Of a stretch of 64,000 bases of DNA, positions 28,102 through 36,666 are shown piece by piece. A program made the translations under genes and the position numbers. The stretch spans positions 31,748 through 95,747 of the forward strand of contig NZ_JAQSDH010000001.1 in the NCBI RefSeq assembly GCF_029945805.1, read 5' to 3'. A model generated the notes under the pieces. The model had not been told where the DNA came from. It was given only the letters and a program-made list of their open reading frames with translations, and did not search any database. The DNA is from Flavobacterium sp. Its GTDB lineage: Bacteria > Bacteroidota > Bacteroidia > Flavobacteriales > Flavobacteriaceae. The number at the start of each line of letters is the position of its first letter. Within the stretch, counting starts at the first letter, position 1.

Positions 28102-28377
28102 TTACGCTTTCTTATTCAATGCAGCAGTCATTTCTAAAGAAATAGCGGAACGCTCTAATTTTAGTTTACCAGACATGGTTTCGATGATAACTGTAGTTTC
28201 AGCAAGCTCAGTAATTTTACCGTGGAAACCACTTTTAGTGATGATTTTATCACCTACTTTCAAGCCTGATTCGAATTCTTTTTCTTGTTTAATTTTCTTT
28301 TGTTGTGGTCTAAACATAAAAAGATACATCACCACAAAAATTAGTATAAAAGGTAAAAACTTAGTAATCTGTTCCAT
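28102..28377 (-). CDS. yajC: Preprotein translocase subunit YajC
   Basis: A 91-residue protein with the YajC layout: one N-terminal membrane helix (ILIFVVMYLFMFRPQQKK) ending in the conserved RPQQKK, then a small soluble domain with GLKVGDKIITKSGFHGKI. It is an accessory subunit of the SecDF-YajC translocase in the inner membrane. It follows nusB after 14 bases and is co-transcribed with it, an arrangement common in Bacteroidota. Confidence 0.95.
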   Translation of the reverse strand: MEQITKFLPFILIFVVMYLFMFRPQQKKIKQEKEFESGLKVGDKIITKSGFHGKITELAETTVIIETMSGKLKLERSAISLEMTAALNKKA

Positions 28378-28391
28378 AATAATTATTGATT

Positions 28392-29336
28392 TTAATTTTG
28401 AATTAATCCTCTTCCGGATTTTTTGATTTTGTCTTCGCTTTGGAATTCTTTGACTAAATTATCTAAAATTCCGTTAATAAATATGCTGCTTTTTGGTGTT
28501 GAATATTCTTTGGCAATTTCAAGATATTCGTTAATAGTAACCTTAACTGGAATAGATGGAAATTTCAAGAACTCACAAATTGCCATTTTTAAAATAATAG
28601 TATCTATTTCGGCTATTCTTTCGGCATCCCAATTAGGGGTTTTATTAATGTATTCTTTTGCTAGCTCGACTTCGTTAAGAACGGTTTTTTTGAACAATAA
28701 AGTTACGAATTCTTGATCTTCTTGATCTTTATATAGTCTGGTTACTCTAAATTCTTCTTTCTCTGAAAACTGATTCAGTTGTTTTAAAATTTGGGTATTC
28801 ACCAACGGTATATCATCAATCCAAGTTAGTTTATTGTCTTCAAGATATTCGTATAGTTTTTCATTTGGAGCAATTAACTCTGCAAACATTGCTGCAACAA
28901 ACTCTTTATCCACCTCGAAAGAGGTTTTTTTATTTTGCATATAGACTTGGTACAACTTACTTTGTTTGATTTCGTTTAAAAGAATCAAAACATAAGTATC
29001 ATCCATTGCCCAATTGTTGATTTTTCGTTTCTCTAATGCAATACTTAACGAATTGCTTTCTTCTAACAATTGAAGAACAGCGTTGTCAACAAATTTTCTG
29101 TTGGGTTTTTTATCTTCCAGTGTAGCCAAATGTTTCTTGCTAGAAGCTTCTAGGAAAACAATTTCTTTCTTTCTGATTTCTATCAGCGAAGACAACATAA
29201 TTAAATACAAATCTTGAATACTATCGATACTATGAAGTAAAAATTTTTCTTCTTTCTCAATTTCGTCAGAGTTTTTTTGGTGTAATGCGTAAATAGATTG
29301 CATTACTTTCACTCGAATATGTCTTCTGTTTAACAC
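28392..29336 (-). CDS. nusB: Transcription antitermination factor NusB, long Bacteroidota form
   Basis: A 314-residue protein, about twice the usual NusB length. It starts with the NusB motif MLNRRHIRVKVMQSIYALHQ, contains an N-terminal helical insertion (about residues 30-180) and ends with the canonical RNA-binding core (DTIILKMAICEFLKFPSIPVK, then NEYLEIAKEYSTPKSSIFINGILD). NusB with NusE binds boxA RNA for rRNA antitermination. The long form is normal for Bacteroidota, so it is not a fusion artefact. Upstream, a strong hairpin separates it from the leucine dehydrogenase gene. Confidence 0.93.
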   Translation of the reverse strand: MLNRRHIRVKVMQSIYALHQKNSDEIEKEEKFLLHSIDSIQDLYLIMLSSLIEIRKKEIVFLEASSKKHLATLEDKKPNRKFVDNAVLQLLEESNSLSIALEKRKINNWAMDDTYVLILLNEIKQSKLYQVYMQNKKTSFEVDKEFVAAMFAELIAPNEKLYEYLEDNKLTWIDDIPLVNTQILKQLNQFSEKEEFRVTRLYKDQEDQEFVTLLFKKTVLNEVELAKEYINKTPNWDAERIAEIDTIILKMAICEFLKFPSIPVKVTINEYLEIAKEYSTPKSSIFINGILDNLVKEFQSEDKIKKSGRGLIQN

Positions 29337-29354
29337 GGGTAAGAACTTTTAAAA

Positions 29355-29387
29355 TTAACAAAGCGAAAGAAAGTCTTTCGCTTTGCA
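29355..29387 (-). terminator. Hairpin terminator of leucine dehydrogenase gene
   Basis: Perfect 12-bp arms CAAAGCGAAAGA / TCTTTCGCTTTG with a 3-base loop; on the minus strand it is followed by TTAATTTT. Confidence 0.75.
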
Positions 29388-29412
29388 AAAATAGGAAATA
29401 TTTTTAAACGGC

Positions 29413-30519
29413 TTATTTATTAGCGTTTTCTTTTTTTCTTTGAGCGATTCTATTTTCAGCAATCTGCATTGCAGCTTGTTGCGTCGTCATTTTATTTTCA
29501 TCGGCAAAACCGAAGATTTCAAGCGTTGTATTATAGATATTCTCTGTTCTTCTCATTGCTTCACCTTCTGCATACTTTACTAATTCGCCATAAACATTGA
29601 TTATTCCACCAGCATTTATCAAGAAATCAGGCGCATAAGCAATACCTCTTTCTCTAAGTATTTTACCGTGAACTGACTCAACAGCCAATTGGTTATTTGC
29701 AGCACCAGCAATTACTTTAGCTTTAATTTTATAGATGGTTTCATCATTAATTGTAGCACCTAAAGCACAAGGTGAATAGATATCAACATCAGCGCTGTAT
29801 ATATCGTCACCAGTGAAAATTTTAGCACCATATTTCGAAACCATATCTTCCATTTTATCGTGGTGAATATCTGAAACAAATACTGTTGCTCCTTCTTTAG
29901 TCAAATAACTAATTAAAGTTTCTCCAACGTGTCCGTTTCCTTGAACCAATACTGTTTTACCGGCTAAACTTTCTGAACCAAATTTGTATTTTGCCGCAGC
30001 CTTCATCCCCATATAAACTCCATAAGCTGTTACTGGAGATGGATTTCCAGAACCGCCTCTTTCGATAGAAATTCCGGTAACAAATTTAGTTACTTGGTTA
30101 ATTCTATCCATGTCTTCAGTCGTGGTTCCTACGTCCTCAGCAGTAATATATTTTCCGCTTAAAGAATTTACAAACTCTCCAAATCGAGTGATCATTTCTG
30201 GAGTTTTATCTGTTTTGGCATCGCCAATGATTACCGCTTTTCCGCCACCAAGGTTCAATCCTGTGATAGCTGACTTGTAGGTCATTCCACGAGAAAGACG
30301 CAAAACATCATTCAATGCTTCCCATTCATTCGCATAATTCCACATTCTTGTTCCACCAAGAGCTGGCCCCATAACTGTATTATGAATTCCAATAATTGCT
30401 TTTAAACCCGTATCTTTGTCGTTACAAAAAACAATTTGTTCGTGATTATCAAAAGATAGCTGACCAAAAACGGGATCCATTTTTTTAAGCTCTGCAGGCG
30501 TTGTGATTTCTGATGTCAT
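29413..30519 (-). CDS. Leucine dehydrogenase (Glu/Leu/Phe/Val dehydrogenase family)
   Basis: A 368-residue cytosolic enzyme. The catalytic segment GLNLGGGKAVIIGD with the active Lys lies near residues 85-98, preceded by GGTRMW and SRGMTYKSA. The NAD-binding Rossmann fold begins with GKTVLVQGNGHVGE around 190. It deaminates branched-chain L-amino acids reversibly to the 2-oxo acids with NAD+. Length and motifs favour leucine dehydrogenase over glutamate dehydrogenase. A TAATTTTG box upstream on the minus strand may be the -7 element. Monocistronic. Confidence 0.9.
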   Translation of the reverse strand: MTSEITTPAELKKMDPVFGQLSFDNHEQIVFCNDKDTGLKAIIGIHNTVMGPALGGTRMWNYANEWEALNDVLRLSRGMTYKSAITGLNLGGGKAVIIGDAKTDKTPEMITRFGEFVNSLSGKYITAEDVGTTTEDMDRINQVTKFVTGISIERGGSGNPSPVTAYGVYMGMKAAAKYKFGSESLAGKTVLVQGNGHVGETLISYLTKEGATVFVSDIHHDKMEDMVSKYGAKIFTGDDIYSADVDIYSPCALGATINDETIYKIKAKVIAGAANNQLAVESVHGKILRERGIAYAPDFLINAGGIINVYGELVKYAEGEAMRRTENIYNTTLEIFGFADENKMTTQQAAMQIAENRIAQRKKENANK

Positions 30520-30715
30520 TTTGTAAAAGTGTTTAATTAGGACTTTACTGAAAAGTCAGCGCAAAATTAAGGCTTTATTAAATAATATTCACTCAAATCG
30601 ATAATAATTGGCAATTTGTTAATAAAATTCACATAAACAAAGAATAGTATAATTTAATTATATTTAAAGATTTTAACATAAAAGAAGATATAACCCCCTA
30701 TTTTATCAATTTTCA

Positions 30716-32473
30716 ATGAAAGAACTTCAATATTTAAACAAATACTTTGTCAAATATAAATTCCACTTTTTATTAGGAATTTTGTTTACAATTGCCTCTC
30801 AAGTATTTTCTTTGTTTACCCCAAAATTGGTTAATAAATCAATCACCGTTGTTGAAAATTTTAATAAAAACGGTTTGAGCCTTGAAACAGTCAAAATCGA
30901 ATTAATCAAAAATATTTTGTGGATTGTAGGTTCAACACTGATCGCTGGTGTTTTACGTTTTTTGATGCGTCAAAAACTAATCGTAATGTCTCGTCATGTC
31001 GAGTTTGATTTGAAAAATGAAATTTTTAAGCATTACGAAGTTTTAGATCAAAATTTTTACAAACGCAACCGTACGGGCGACTTGATGAATCGCATTAGTG
31101 AAGATGTTGCCAAAGTCCGACAATATGTTGGCCCAGCCGTAATGTACACCATTAATACCTTCATCAGTTTTATTATTGTAATCATATATATGTATAATGT
31201 GTCGCCACGACTGACTTTATACGCTATACTTCCCTTACCGATTCTAGCTTACATCATTTTTAGACTTAGCAAAGAAATCAATAAACGCAGTACTATTTTT
31301 CAACAATATTTGTCGAAAGTTTTCAGTTTTACTCAAGAAATTTTTTCTGGAATACGTGTTGTTAAAGCCTATGGACTCGAAAAACAGTATCAAAAAAACC
31401 TTGAAGAAATAGCTGTAGGAAGTAAAACCAAAAGTATGGATCTTGCCGGCGTGCAGTCGCTTTTTGGTCCGTTAATGATTGGATTAATTGGCATTAGTAA
31501 TCTAATCGTAATCTATTTTGGCGGAATGATGTATATTGACGGAAGTATAAAAAGCATCGGTACTATTGCCGAATTCATTCTTTATGTAAATATGTTGACG
31601 TGGCCAGTGGCTTCGATTGGCTGGGTTTCCTCTTTGGTTCAAGAAGCAGAAGCCTCTCAAAAAAGGATTAATGAATTCCTGAAAATCGAACCAGAAATCA
31701 AAAATAAATCGGAAAAACAAACAAACATTCAGGGTGAAATCGAATTTAGTAACGTAACTTTTACTTATGATGACACCGATATTACGGCACTTCAAAACAT
31801 TTCATTCAAAGTTAAAAAAGGAGAAACCTTAGCGATTTTAGGTAAAACAGGTTCAGGAAAATCGAGTATCCTATCTTTGATTACAAGAATGTATGACATC
31901 AAGCAAGGTTCAATTACTATTGATGGAAAAAACATCGATGAAGTTAATTTGTCCGACTTAAGAAACAGCATTGGAATTGTTCCTCAAGATTCCTTTCTAT
32001 TTTCGGACACCATAAAAAACAATATTAAGTTTGGAAAAGAAGATGCTACCGATGAAGAAGTAATTAATGCCGCAAAAAATGCAGTGGTACATAACAACAT
32101 TATGAACTTCAACCTAAAATATGAAACTGTTTTAGGAGAACGCGGCATCACACTTTCGGGCGGACAAAAGCAGCGTGTAGCTATTGCACGAGCTATTATT
32201 AAAGATCCAAAAATTTTATTATTTGATGACTGTCTTTCAGCGGTCGATACGGAAACCGAAGAGCAAATTCTACACAATCTACTGACGATTTCAAAAGGTA
32301 AAACTACTATTATTGTGAGTCACCGAATTTCATCGGCAAAAAACGCGGATAAAATCATTATTATCGATGAAGGACAAATCATTCAAGAAGGTTCTCATAA
32401 TCAATTAGTAAACCGAGAAGGCTATTATGCAGAGTTGTATGCGAAGCAACTTTCCGAAAAAGAATTAAATTAA
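30716..32473 (+). CDS. ABC exporter, fused permease and ATPase (MsbA/MdlB type)
   Basis: A 585-residue half-transporter. Six membrane helices cover residues about 15-320, followed by an ATPase with Walker A GKTGSGKSS near 376, signature LSGGQKQR near 480 and Walker B ILLFDD ending at 505. The residue after the Walker B Asp is Asp505, not the usual catalytic Glu, which is the mark of degenerate sites in heterodimeric exporters. No partner half-transporter is encoded beside it. It should export a lipid or drug-like molecule across the inner membrane; the substrate is unknown. Confidence 0.9.
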   Translation: MKELQYLNKYFVKYKFHFLLGILFTIASQVFSLFTPKLVNKSITVVENFNKNGLSLETVKIELIKNILWIVGSTLIAGVLRFLMRQKLIVMSRHVEFDLKNEIFKHYEVLDQNFYKRNRTGDLMNRISEDVAKVRQYVGPAVMYTINTFISFIIVIIYMYNVSPRLTLYAILPLPILAYIIFRLSKEINKRSTIFQQYLSKVFSFTQEIFSGIRVVKAYGLEKQYQKNLEEIAVGSKTKSMDLAGVQSLFGPLMIGLIGISNLIVIYFGGMMYIDGSIKSIGTIAEFILYVNMLTWPVASIGWVSSLVQEAEASQKRINEFLKIEPEIKNKSEKQTNIQGEIEFSNVTFTYDDTDITALQNISFKVKKGETLAILGKTGSGKSSILSLITRMYDIKQGSITIDGKNIDEVNLSDLRNSIGIVPQDSFLFSDTIKNNIKFGKEDATDEEVINAAKNAVVHNNIMNFNLKYETVLGERGITLSGGQKQRVAIARAIIKDPKILLFDDCLSAVDTETEEQILHNLLTISKGKTTIIVSHRISSAKNADKIIIIDEGQIIQEGSHNQLVNREGYYAELYAKQLSEKELN

Positions 32474-32544
32474 ATGTTTGTTTTGTAACAAAATAATTAC
32501 CATTTTTGAAGTATTAAGCAACACTATTAATTGACCGAAAGATT

Positions 32545-32928
32545 ATGAGAGAAAATGATATGTTAGAAAAAGATGAAATTTTTTCTAAAGTTTTAAGAGC
32601 CGGAAGAAGAACATATTTCTTCGATGTGAGAGCTACAAAAGCGGATGATTACTACATAACCATTACCGAAAGTAAAAAGTTTACGGAAGAAGATGGTTCT
32701 TTTCATTTCAAAAAGCATAAAGTTTATTTGTACAAAGAAGATTTCGCCGCTTTCTCAGAAATATTAGAAGAAATGACTTCTTATGTATTGAACCACAAAG
32801 GGGAAGAAGTAATCTCAGAAAGACACCAAAAAGATTTTAAAAGAGAATACCATCAAGAAACTGAAACTGTGGAAGAAAAAGCAGTAACAGAAAAGAGTTT
32901 TACAGATGTGAATTTTGAAGACATTTAA
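32545..32928 (+). CDS. DUF3276 / PUR-alpha-like nucleic acid binding protein
   Basis: A 127-residue cytosolic protein. The core EIFSKVLRAGRRTYFFDVRATKADDYYITITESKK (given here in its family-typical order) is one PUR repeat of Bacteroidota DUF3276, whose structures resemble eukaryotic PUR-alpha and bind single-stranded nucleic acid. The last 35 residues are a Glu/Lys-rich disordered tail. ATG at 32545 is the first in frame. A good hairpin terminator follows. Confidence 0.82.
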   Translation: MRENDMLEKDEIFSKVLRAGRRTYFFDVRATKADDYYITITESKKFTEEDGSFHFKKHKVYLYKEDFAAFSEILEEMTSYVLNHKGEEVISERHQKDFKREYHQETETVEEKAVTEKSFTDVNFEDI

Positions 32929-32937
32929 AAATAATAT

Positions 32938-32973
32938 TAAAAAGCCTAGAACTATAGTTTTGGGCTTTTTTAA
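32938..32973 (+). terminator. Intrinsic terminator after DUF3276 gene
   Basis: Arms AAAAAGCCTAGAAC and GTTTTGGGCTTTTT pair over 14 positions with G-U pairs, loop TATA, then a T run. Confidence 0.75.
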
Positions 32974-32984
32974 ATTAAAAGTTT

Positions 32985-33200
32985 ATGCAAAAAATTATAG
33001 CATATCTCAATAAATATAGTATAATAATCAATTCTATTTGTATCGCTTTTTGGTTGTTTGTTATTTATAGTAACTATCAAACTGCCAAACTCGGAAATTC
33101 TTTTGAAGAAAGAAAAGTGTTTTTAATAGTCCCAATTATTTTCATTTTTCTTTCCCTATTCAATATGTATATGGTACAAAAAAGAAAAAAGCAGGTCTAA
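32985..33200 (+). CDS. Small two-helix membrane protein, unknown
   Basis: A 71-residue protein with two hydrophobic helices (about 13-29, SIIINSICIAFWLFVIY; and about 46-62, FLIVPIIFIFLSLFNMY) joined by a charged loop and ended by a positively charged tail KRKKQV, which suggests both ends face the cytoplasm. I do not recognise the family. It overlaps the end of the convergent CsaA-like gene by 4 bases, supporting a real compact gene. Confidence 0.62.
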   Translation: MQKIIAYLNKYSIIINSICIAFWLFVIYSNYQTAKLGNSFEERKVFLIVPIIFIFLSLFNMYMVQKRKKQV

Positions 33201-33535
33201 CCAATTCGCAAACCATTCTCCACTTTCAAATCAGAAGTAAGCAAAACAATATCCTCTTCGTTTACCGAACCTAAAACCAAACATTCGCTCATAAATTTTT
33301 CAATTTGTTTTTTCGGAAAATTGACAACAGCCACGATTTGCTTTCCAACTAAATCCTCTTTAGAATACCGTTTTGTAATTTGGGCAGATGATTTTTTTAT
33401 TCCAATATCTGCTCCAAAATCAATGGTCAATTGATACGCTGGTTTTCTCGCTTGTGGAAAATCTGTGACTTCTATAATGGTTCCGATGCGCATTTCTACT
33501 TTCTCAAAATCCAACCAAGAAAGGTTTTGTTCCAT
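33197..33535 (-). CDS. CsaA-like tRNA-binding (OB-fold) protein
   Basis: A 112-residue protein made of a single EMAP/tRNA-binding OB fold: DFEKVEMRIGTIIEVTDFPQARKP at the start, GIKKSSAQITKRYSKEDLVGKQIVAVVNFP in the middle and GLRIG at the C-terminus. CsaA proteins act as export-related chaperones or tRNA binders; which one applies here cannot be told. Free-standing, convergent with the small membrane protein and divergent from glgA. Confidence 0.88.
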   Translation of the reverse strand: MEQNLSWLDFEKVEMRIGTIIEVTDFPQARKPAYQLTIDFGADIGIKKSSAQITKRYSKEDLVGKQIVAVVNFPKKQIEKFMSECLVLGSVNEEDIVLLTSDLKVENGLRIG

Positions 33536-33628
33536 AAATTCAGTTTGTATAGTTTTTATATTGATAAATGTAGTAAAAACATTTTATTTGCTTATTTTTA
33601 GACTTAATAACAACCTATTATTTTCTTT

Positions 33629-34855
33629 ATGGAAATAGCACTTTTTACCAATGAATTTCCACCGAACATCTATGGCGGCGCGGGGGTACATATTGATTTT
33701 TTAAGTCAGGAATTATCGAAATTAGCAAAAGTCGAAGTACGGTGTTTCGGAAATCAAGACGATCATTCAGATGCTATGAACGTTTTGGGAATCCAATCGT
33801 CATTGTCAAAACCTGACGATTATGATAATCCGCATATCAAAATGTTTCATACTCTGAGTAAGAATGTAGAAATGTCGCAGCATACTTTACAGGCCGATAT
33901 CGTTCATTGTCACACTTGGTATACGCATTTAGCCGGAATATTTACACGTGAACTAGTGCAAATTCCGCTTATTTTGACCACGCACAGCTTAGAAACGCAT
34001 CGCCCTTGGAAAGTTGAACAATTAGGTAATGGCTATTTTCTTTCGCGATGGATTGAACAGCAAGCCTACTCTACAGCTGATGGTATAATTGCCGTTAGCC
34101 AACAAATGAAAACAGATGTAATTGAAGCTTATAGAATACAGCCCGAAAAAGTAAGGGTGATTCATAATGGCATTGATCCCGAATTTTACAAACCAACATT
34201 TGACAATAATTTACTGCTAGAATACGGTATAAACCCCGAGATTCCGTTTGTACTTTTTGTGGGAAGGATTACGCGCCAAAAAGGAATTTCCCAATTATTA
34301 TCGGCAGCGAAATATTTCAATACAAATTGCCAAATAGTTCTTTGTGCTGGTGCGCCCGATACTCCAGAAATAGCAAAAGAAACAGAAGCACTTATTGCCG
34401 AATTAAAAACAAAACGCAAAGGTGTCATTTTGATTTCTGAAATGGTACCCCGAGATAAAGTCAAAGTGCTTTACAGTCACGCCCGAGTTTTTGCGTGTCC
34501 ATCGCTTTATGAACCTTTTGGCATTATAAATCTCGAAGCTTTATCATGCGAAACTCCTGTTGTTGGAAGCGCAGTTGGCGGAATTCCAGAAATAATTCAA
34601 GAAGGAAAAACAGGCTATTTAATTGAATTGGAAAGCATTTCGAGAACCGATTTTAATCCGAAAAATCCAGAAAAATTCCAAAAGGATTTTGCATCGAAAA
34701 TTAATCAATTATTGGATGATGAAAATCTGGCAAACCAAATGGGAAAAGCCGGAAGAGTACGCGTTTTAGAGAAGTTCAGTTGGGAGTCAATAGCCAAAAC
34801 AACTTTCGATTATTATAAAGAAGTCATTTCACGATTTGAAAAAGAAAAAGCATAA
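33629..34855 (+). CDS. glgA: Glycogen synthase, GT-B glycosyltransferase
   Basis: A 408-residue GT-B enzyme of the actinobacterial-like glycogen synthase group. It has the N-terminal donor motif NEFPPNIYGGAGVH, a hinge near residue 200 (LFVGRITRQKGI) and the C-terminal EX7E motif in EPFGIINLEALSCE. It is placed 29 bases before glgC, whose product makes ADP-glucose, so it most probably elongates alpha-1,4-glucan from ADP-glucose. Related GT4 enzymes make maltose-1-phosphate instead; sequence alone does not exclude that. Confidence 0.87.
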   Translation: MEIALFTNEFPPNIYGGAGVHIDFLSQELSKLAKVEVRCFGNQDDHSDAMNVLGIQSSLSKPDDYDNPHIKMFHTLSKNVEMSQHTLQADIVHCHTWYTHLAGIFTRELVQIPLILTTHSLETHRPWKVEQLGNGYFLSRWIEQQAYSTADGIIAVSQQMKTDVIEAYRIQPEKVRVIHNGIDPEFYKPTFDNNLLLEYGINPEIPFVLFVGRITRQKGISQLLSAAKYFNTNCQIVLCAGAPDTPEIAKETEALIAELKTKRKGVILISEMVPRDKVKVLYSHARVFACPSLYEPFGIINLEALSCETPVVGSAVGGIPEIIQEGKTGYLIELESISRTDFNPKNPEKFQKDFASKINQLLDDENLANQMGKAGRVRVLEKFSWESIAKTTFDYYKEVISRFEKEKA

Positions 34856-34884
34856 AACTAAGAATCATTAAATCATTAAAAAAG

Positions 34885-36156
34885 ATGAATGACAATGTAT
34901 TAGCCATTATTTTAGGCGGAGGACAAGGTTCCAGATTAGCACCATTAACAGAAAGTCGCTCCAAACCGGCAGTTCCCATTGCAGGAAAATACCGTTTAGT
35001 CGATATTCCGATATCTAATTGTATTAATTCTTCTATTCAGAGAATGTTTGTTTTAACACAATTTAATTCGGCGTCACTCAATCAACATATTAAAAACACC
35101 TATCATTTTAGCCATTTCAGCACCGCTTTTGTAGATATCTTGGCTGCTGAACAAACTCCAGATAATGTTACTTGGTTTCAAGGCACATCGGATGCGGTGC
35201 GGCAATGCATGCATCATTTTATGAATCATGAATTTGATTATGCGCTGATTTTGTCGGGCGACCAATTGTATCAAATGGATTTTAATGAAATGATAAAAGC
35301 ACATCAAAAAAGTGGTGCAAGCATTTCTATAGCAACATTGCCGGTCAATGCTAAAGAAGCTCCAGAATTCGGAATTTTAAAAACTGATTCTGAAAATTAT
35401 ATCACTTCATTCATTGAAAAACCAAATGCGAGTTTACTCCCGGAATGGACCTCTGAAGTCAGTGACGAGTCCAAAGCCGAAGGCAAATTTTACTTGGCCT
35501 CAATGGGAATTTATATTTTTAATCGCGAACTGTTGATCGAATTGATGAAAAATCCAGACACGAAAGATTTTGGAAAAGAAATCATACCACAGGCTATTGG
35601 AAAAGAAAAAATACTAAGCTATCAATACGAAGGTTATTGGACCGATATTGGAAATATTGATTCGTTTTTTCAAGCCAATTTAGGCTTAACAGATGACATT
35701 CCGAAGTTTAATTTATTTGACAATTCGAGTAAAATTTATACCCGAGCGCGGGTTTTACCGCCGTCAAAAATAACAGGTGCTTCAACCGTTGATAAATCTG
35801 TTATTGCTGAAGGTTGTATCATAAATGGTGCTACCATTGCACATTCTGTAATAGGAATTAGAAGCCGAATAGGCTATGGCTCAACCGTTTCCAATTCGTA
35901 TTTGATGGGTAACGATTATTATCAAAATCTAGAAGAAATTAGCCTCAATACGTTACAAAACATTATCAATATTGGCGTAGGAGAACGCTGTTTTATCAAC
36001 AATACGATTGTAGATAAGAATTGCCGAATTGGTAATGATGTACGACTTAATGGCGGAAAACATTTGCATGATACAGACACCAACTTATATACGATCAAAG
36101 ACGGAATTATAGTGGTAAAAAAAGGAGCTATACTTCCTAATGGTTTTAAGGTTTAA
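34885..36156 (+). CDS. glgC: Glucose-1-phosphate adenylyltransferase
   Basis: A 423-residue enzyme with nucleotidyltransferase motif IILGGGQGSRLAPLTESRSKPAVPI (given as the family pattern GGGxGxRLxPLTxxRxKPAVP), the metal Asp in ALILSGDQLYQMD, the glucose-binding FIEKP and a C-terminal left-handed beta-helix (from about residue 300, KITGASTVDKSVI, then IAHSVIGIRSRIGYG). It forms ADP-glucose from ATP and glucose-1-phosphate, the controlling step of glycogen synthesis. Second gene of glgA-glgC and followed by a terminator. Confidence 0.95.
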   Translation: MNDNVLAIILGGGQGSRLAPLTESRSKPAVPIAGKYRLVDIPISNCINSSIQRMFVLTQFNSASLNQHIKNTYHFSHFSTAFVDILAAEQTPDNVTWFQGTSDAVRQCMHHFMNHEFDYALILSGDQLYQMDFNEMIKAHQKSGASISIATLPVNAKEAPEFGILKTDSENYITSFIEKPNASLLPEWTSEVSDESKAEGKFYLASMGIYIFNRELLIELMKNPDTKDFGKEIIPQAIGKEKILSYQYEGYWTDIGNIDSFFQANLGLTDDIPKFNLFDNSSKIYTRARVLPPSKITGASTVDKSVIAEGCIINGATIAHSVIGIRSRIGYGSTVSNSYLMGNDYYQNLEEISLNTLQNIINIGVGERCFINNTIVDKNCRIGNDVRLNGGKHLHDTDTNLYTIKDGIIVVKKGAILPNGFKV

Positions 36157-36159
36157 CAT

Positions 36160-36196
36160 AAAAAAACCGTCTCATTTTTTGGAACGAGACGGTTTT
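36160..36196. terminator. Bidirectional terminator between glgC and cytochrome gene
   Basis: Arms AAAACCGTCTC / GAGACGGTTTT around a 12-base loop, with A and T runs on both sides. Confidence 0.85.
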
Positions 36197-36201
36197 AAAA
36201 A

Positions 36202-36510
36202 TTATTTCATAGTAACATAATTGTAGATTTTCTGTCCTTGCACATCATCTAAATGTGCTTTCATCTGCATGCGCGTTACAATGGGCTTCCATTCTTCAAT
36301 AGAAAATTCCTTTCTATTATATAAATCGTGGCATTTTGCACAATTGTTTTCATATAAAATTTTACCTTCATTCAATTCTGGGGTCAGCAGTGTAGTTGCG
36401 GTTTCAGTGGAATCTACTTTCTTAACTTCTGTGGTTGGTACGCCTGATTTTGCTGCACACGAATAAATTAATGAAGCTAAAACAACTAAAGTTAGTACTT
36501 TGTATTTCAT
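36202..36510 (-). CDS. Small mono-haem cytochrome c lipoprotein
   Basis: A 102-residue protein with a lipoprotein signal (lipobox ending at the Cys of LIYSCAAKS, residue 18) and a single CXXCH haem site in NNCAKCHDLY near residue 57. A distal Met (VTRMQMKAH) is a plausible second axial ligand. It is a small class-I-like cytochrome c anchored in the envelope, probably a shuttle to a terminal oxidase; partners are not nearby. Monocistronic. Confidence 0.85.
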   Translation of the reverse strand: MKYKVLTLVVLASLIYSCAAKSGVPTTEVKKVDSTETATTLLTPELNEGKILYENNCAKCHDLYNRKEFSIEEWKPIVTRMQMKAHLDDVQGQKIYNYVTMK

Positions 36511-36542
36511 GGTTTTGTCTTTTGGTTTACGGTAAAAGTATA

Positions 36543-36575
36543 AAAAAACCCAACAGTTATTTGTTGGGTTTAAGT
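36543..36575 (-). terminator. Terminator of the cyclophilin-FKBP gene
   Basis: Arms AAACCCAACA / TGTTGGGTTT with the T run on the minus strand (TTTTTTTA). It lies about 90 bases beyond the stop of the PPIase gene. Confidence 0.75.
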
Positions 36576-36666
36576 ATTTAAGCAGATCTTAAATAATTTG
36601 TGTTGGATTCCGAAACAAGTTCGGAATAAGTGATTCGCTCAATTTTAAATAAAATTGGTTCTCCAC

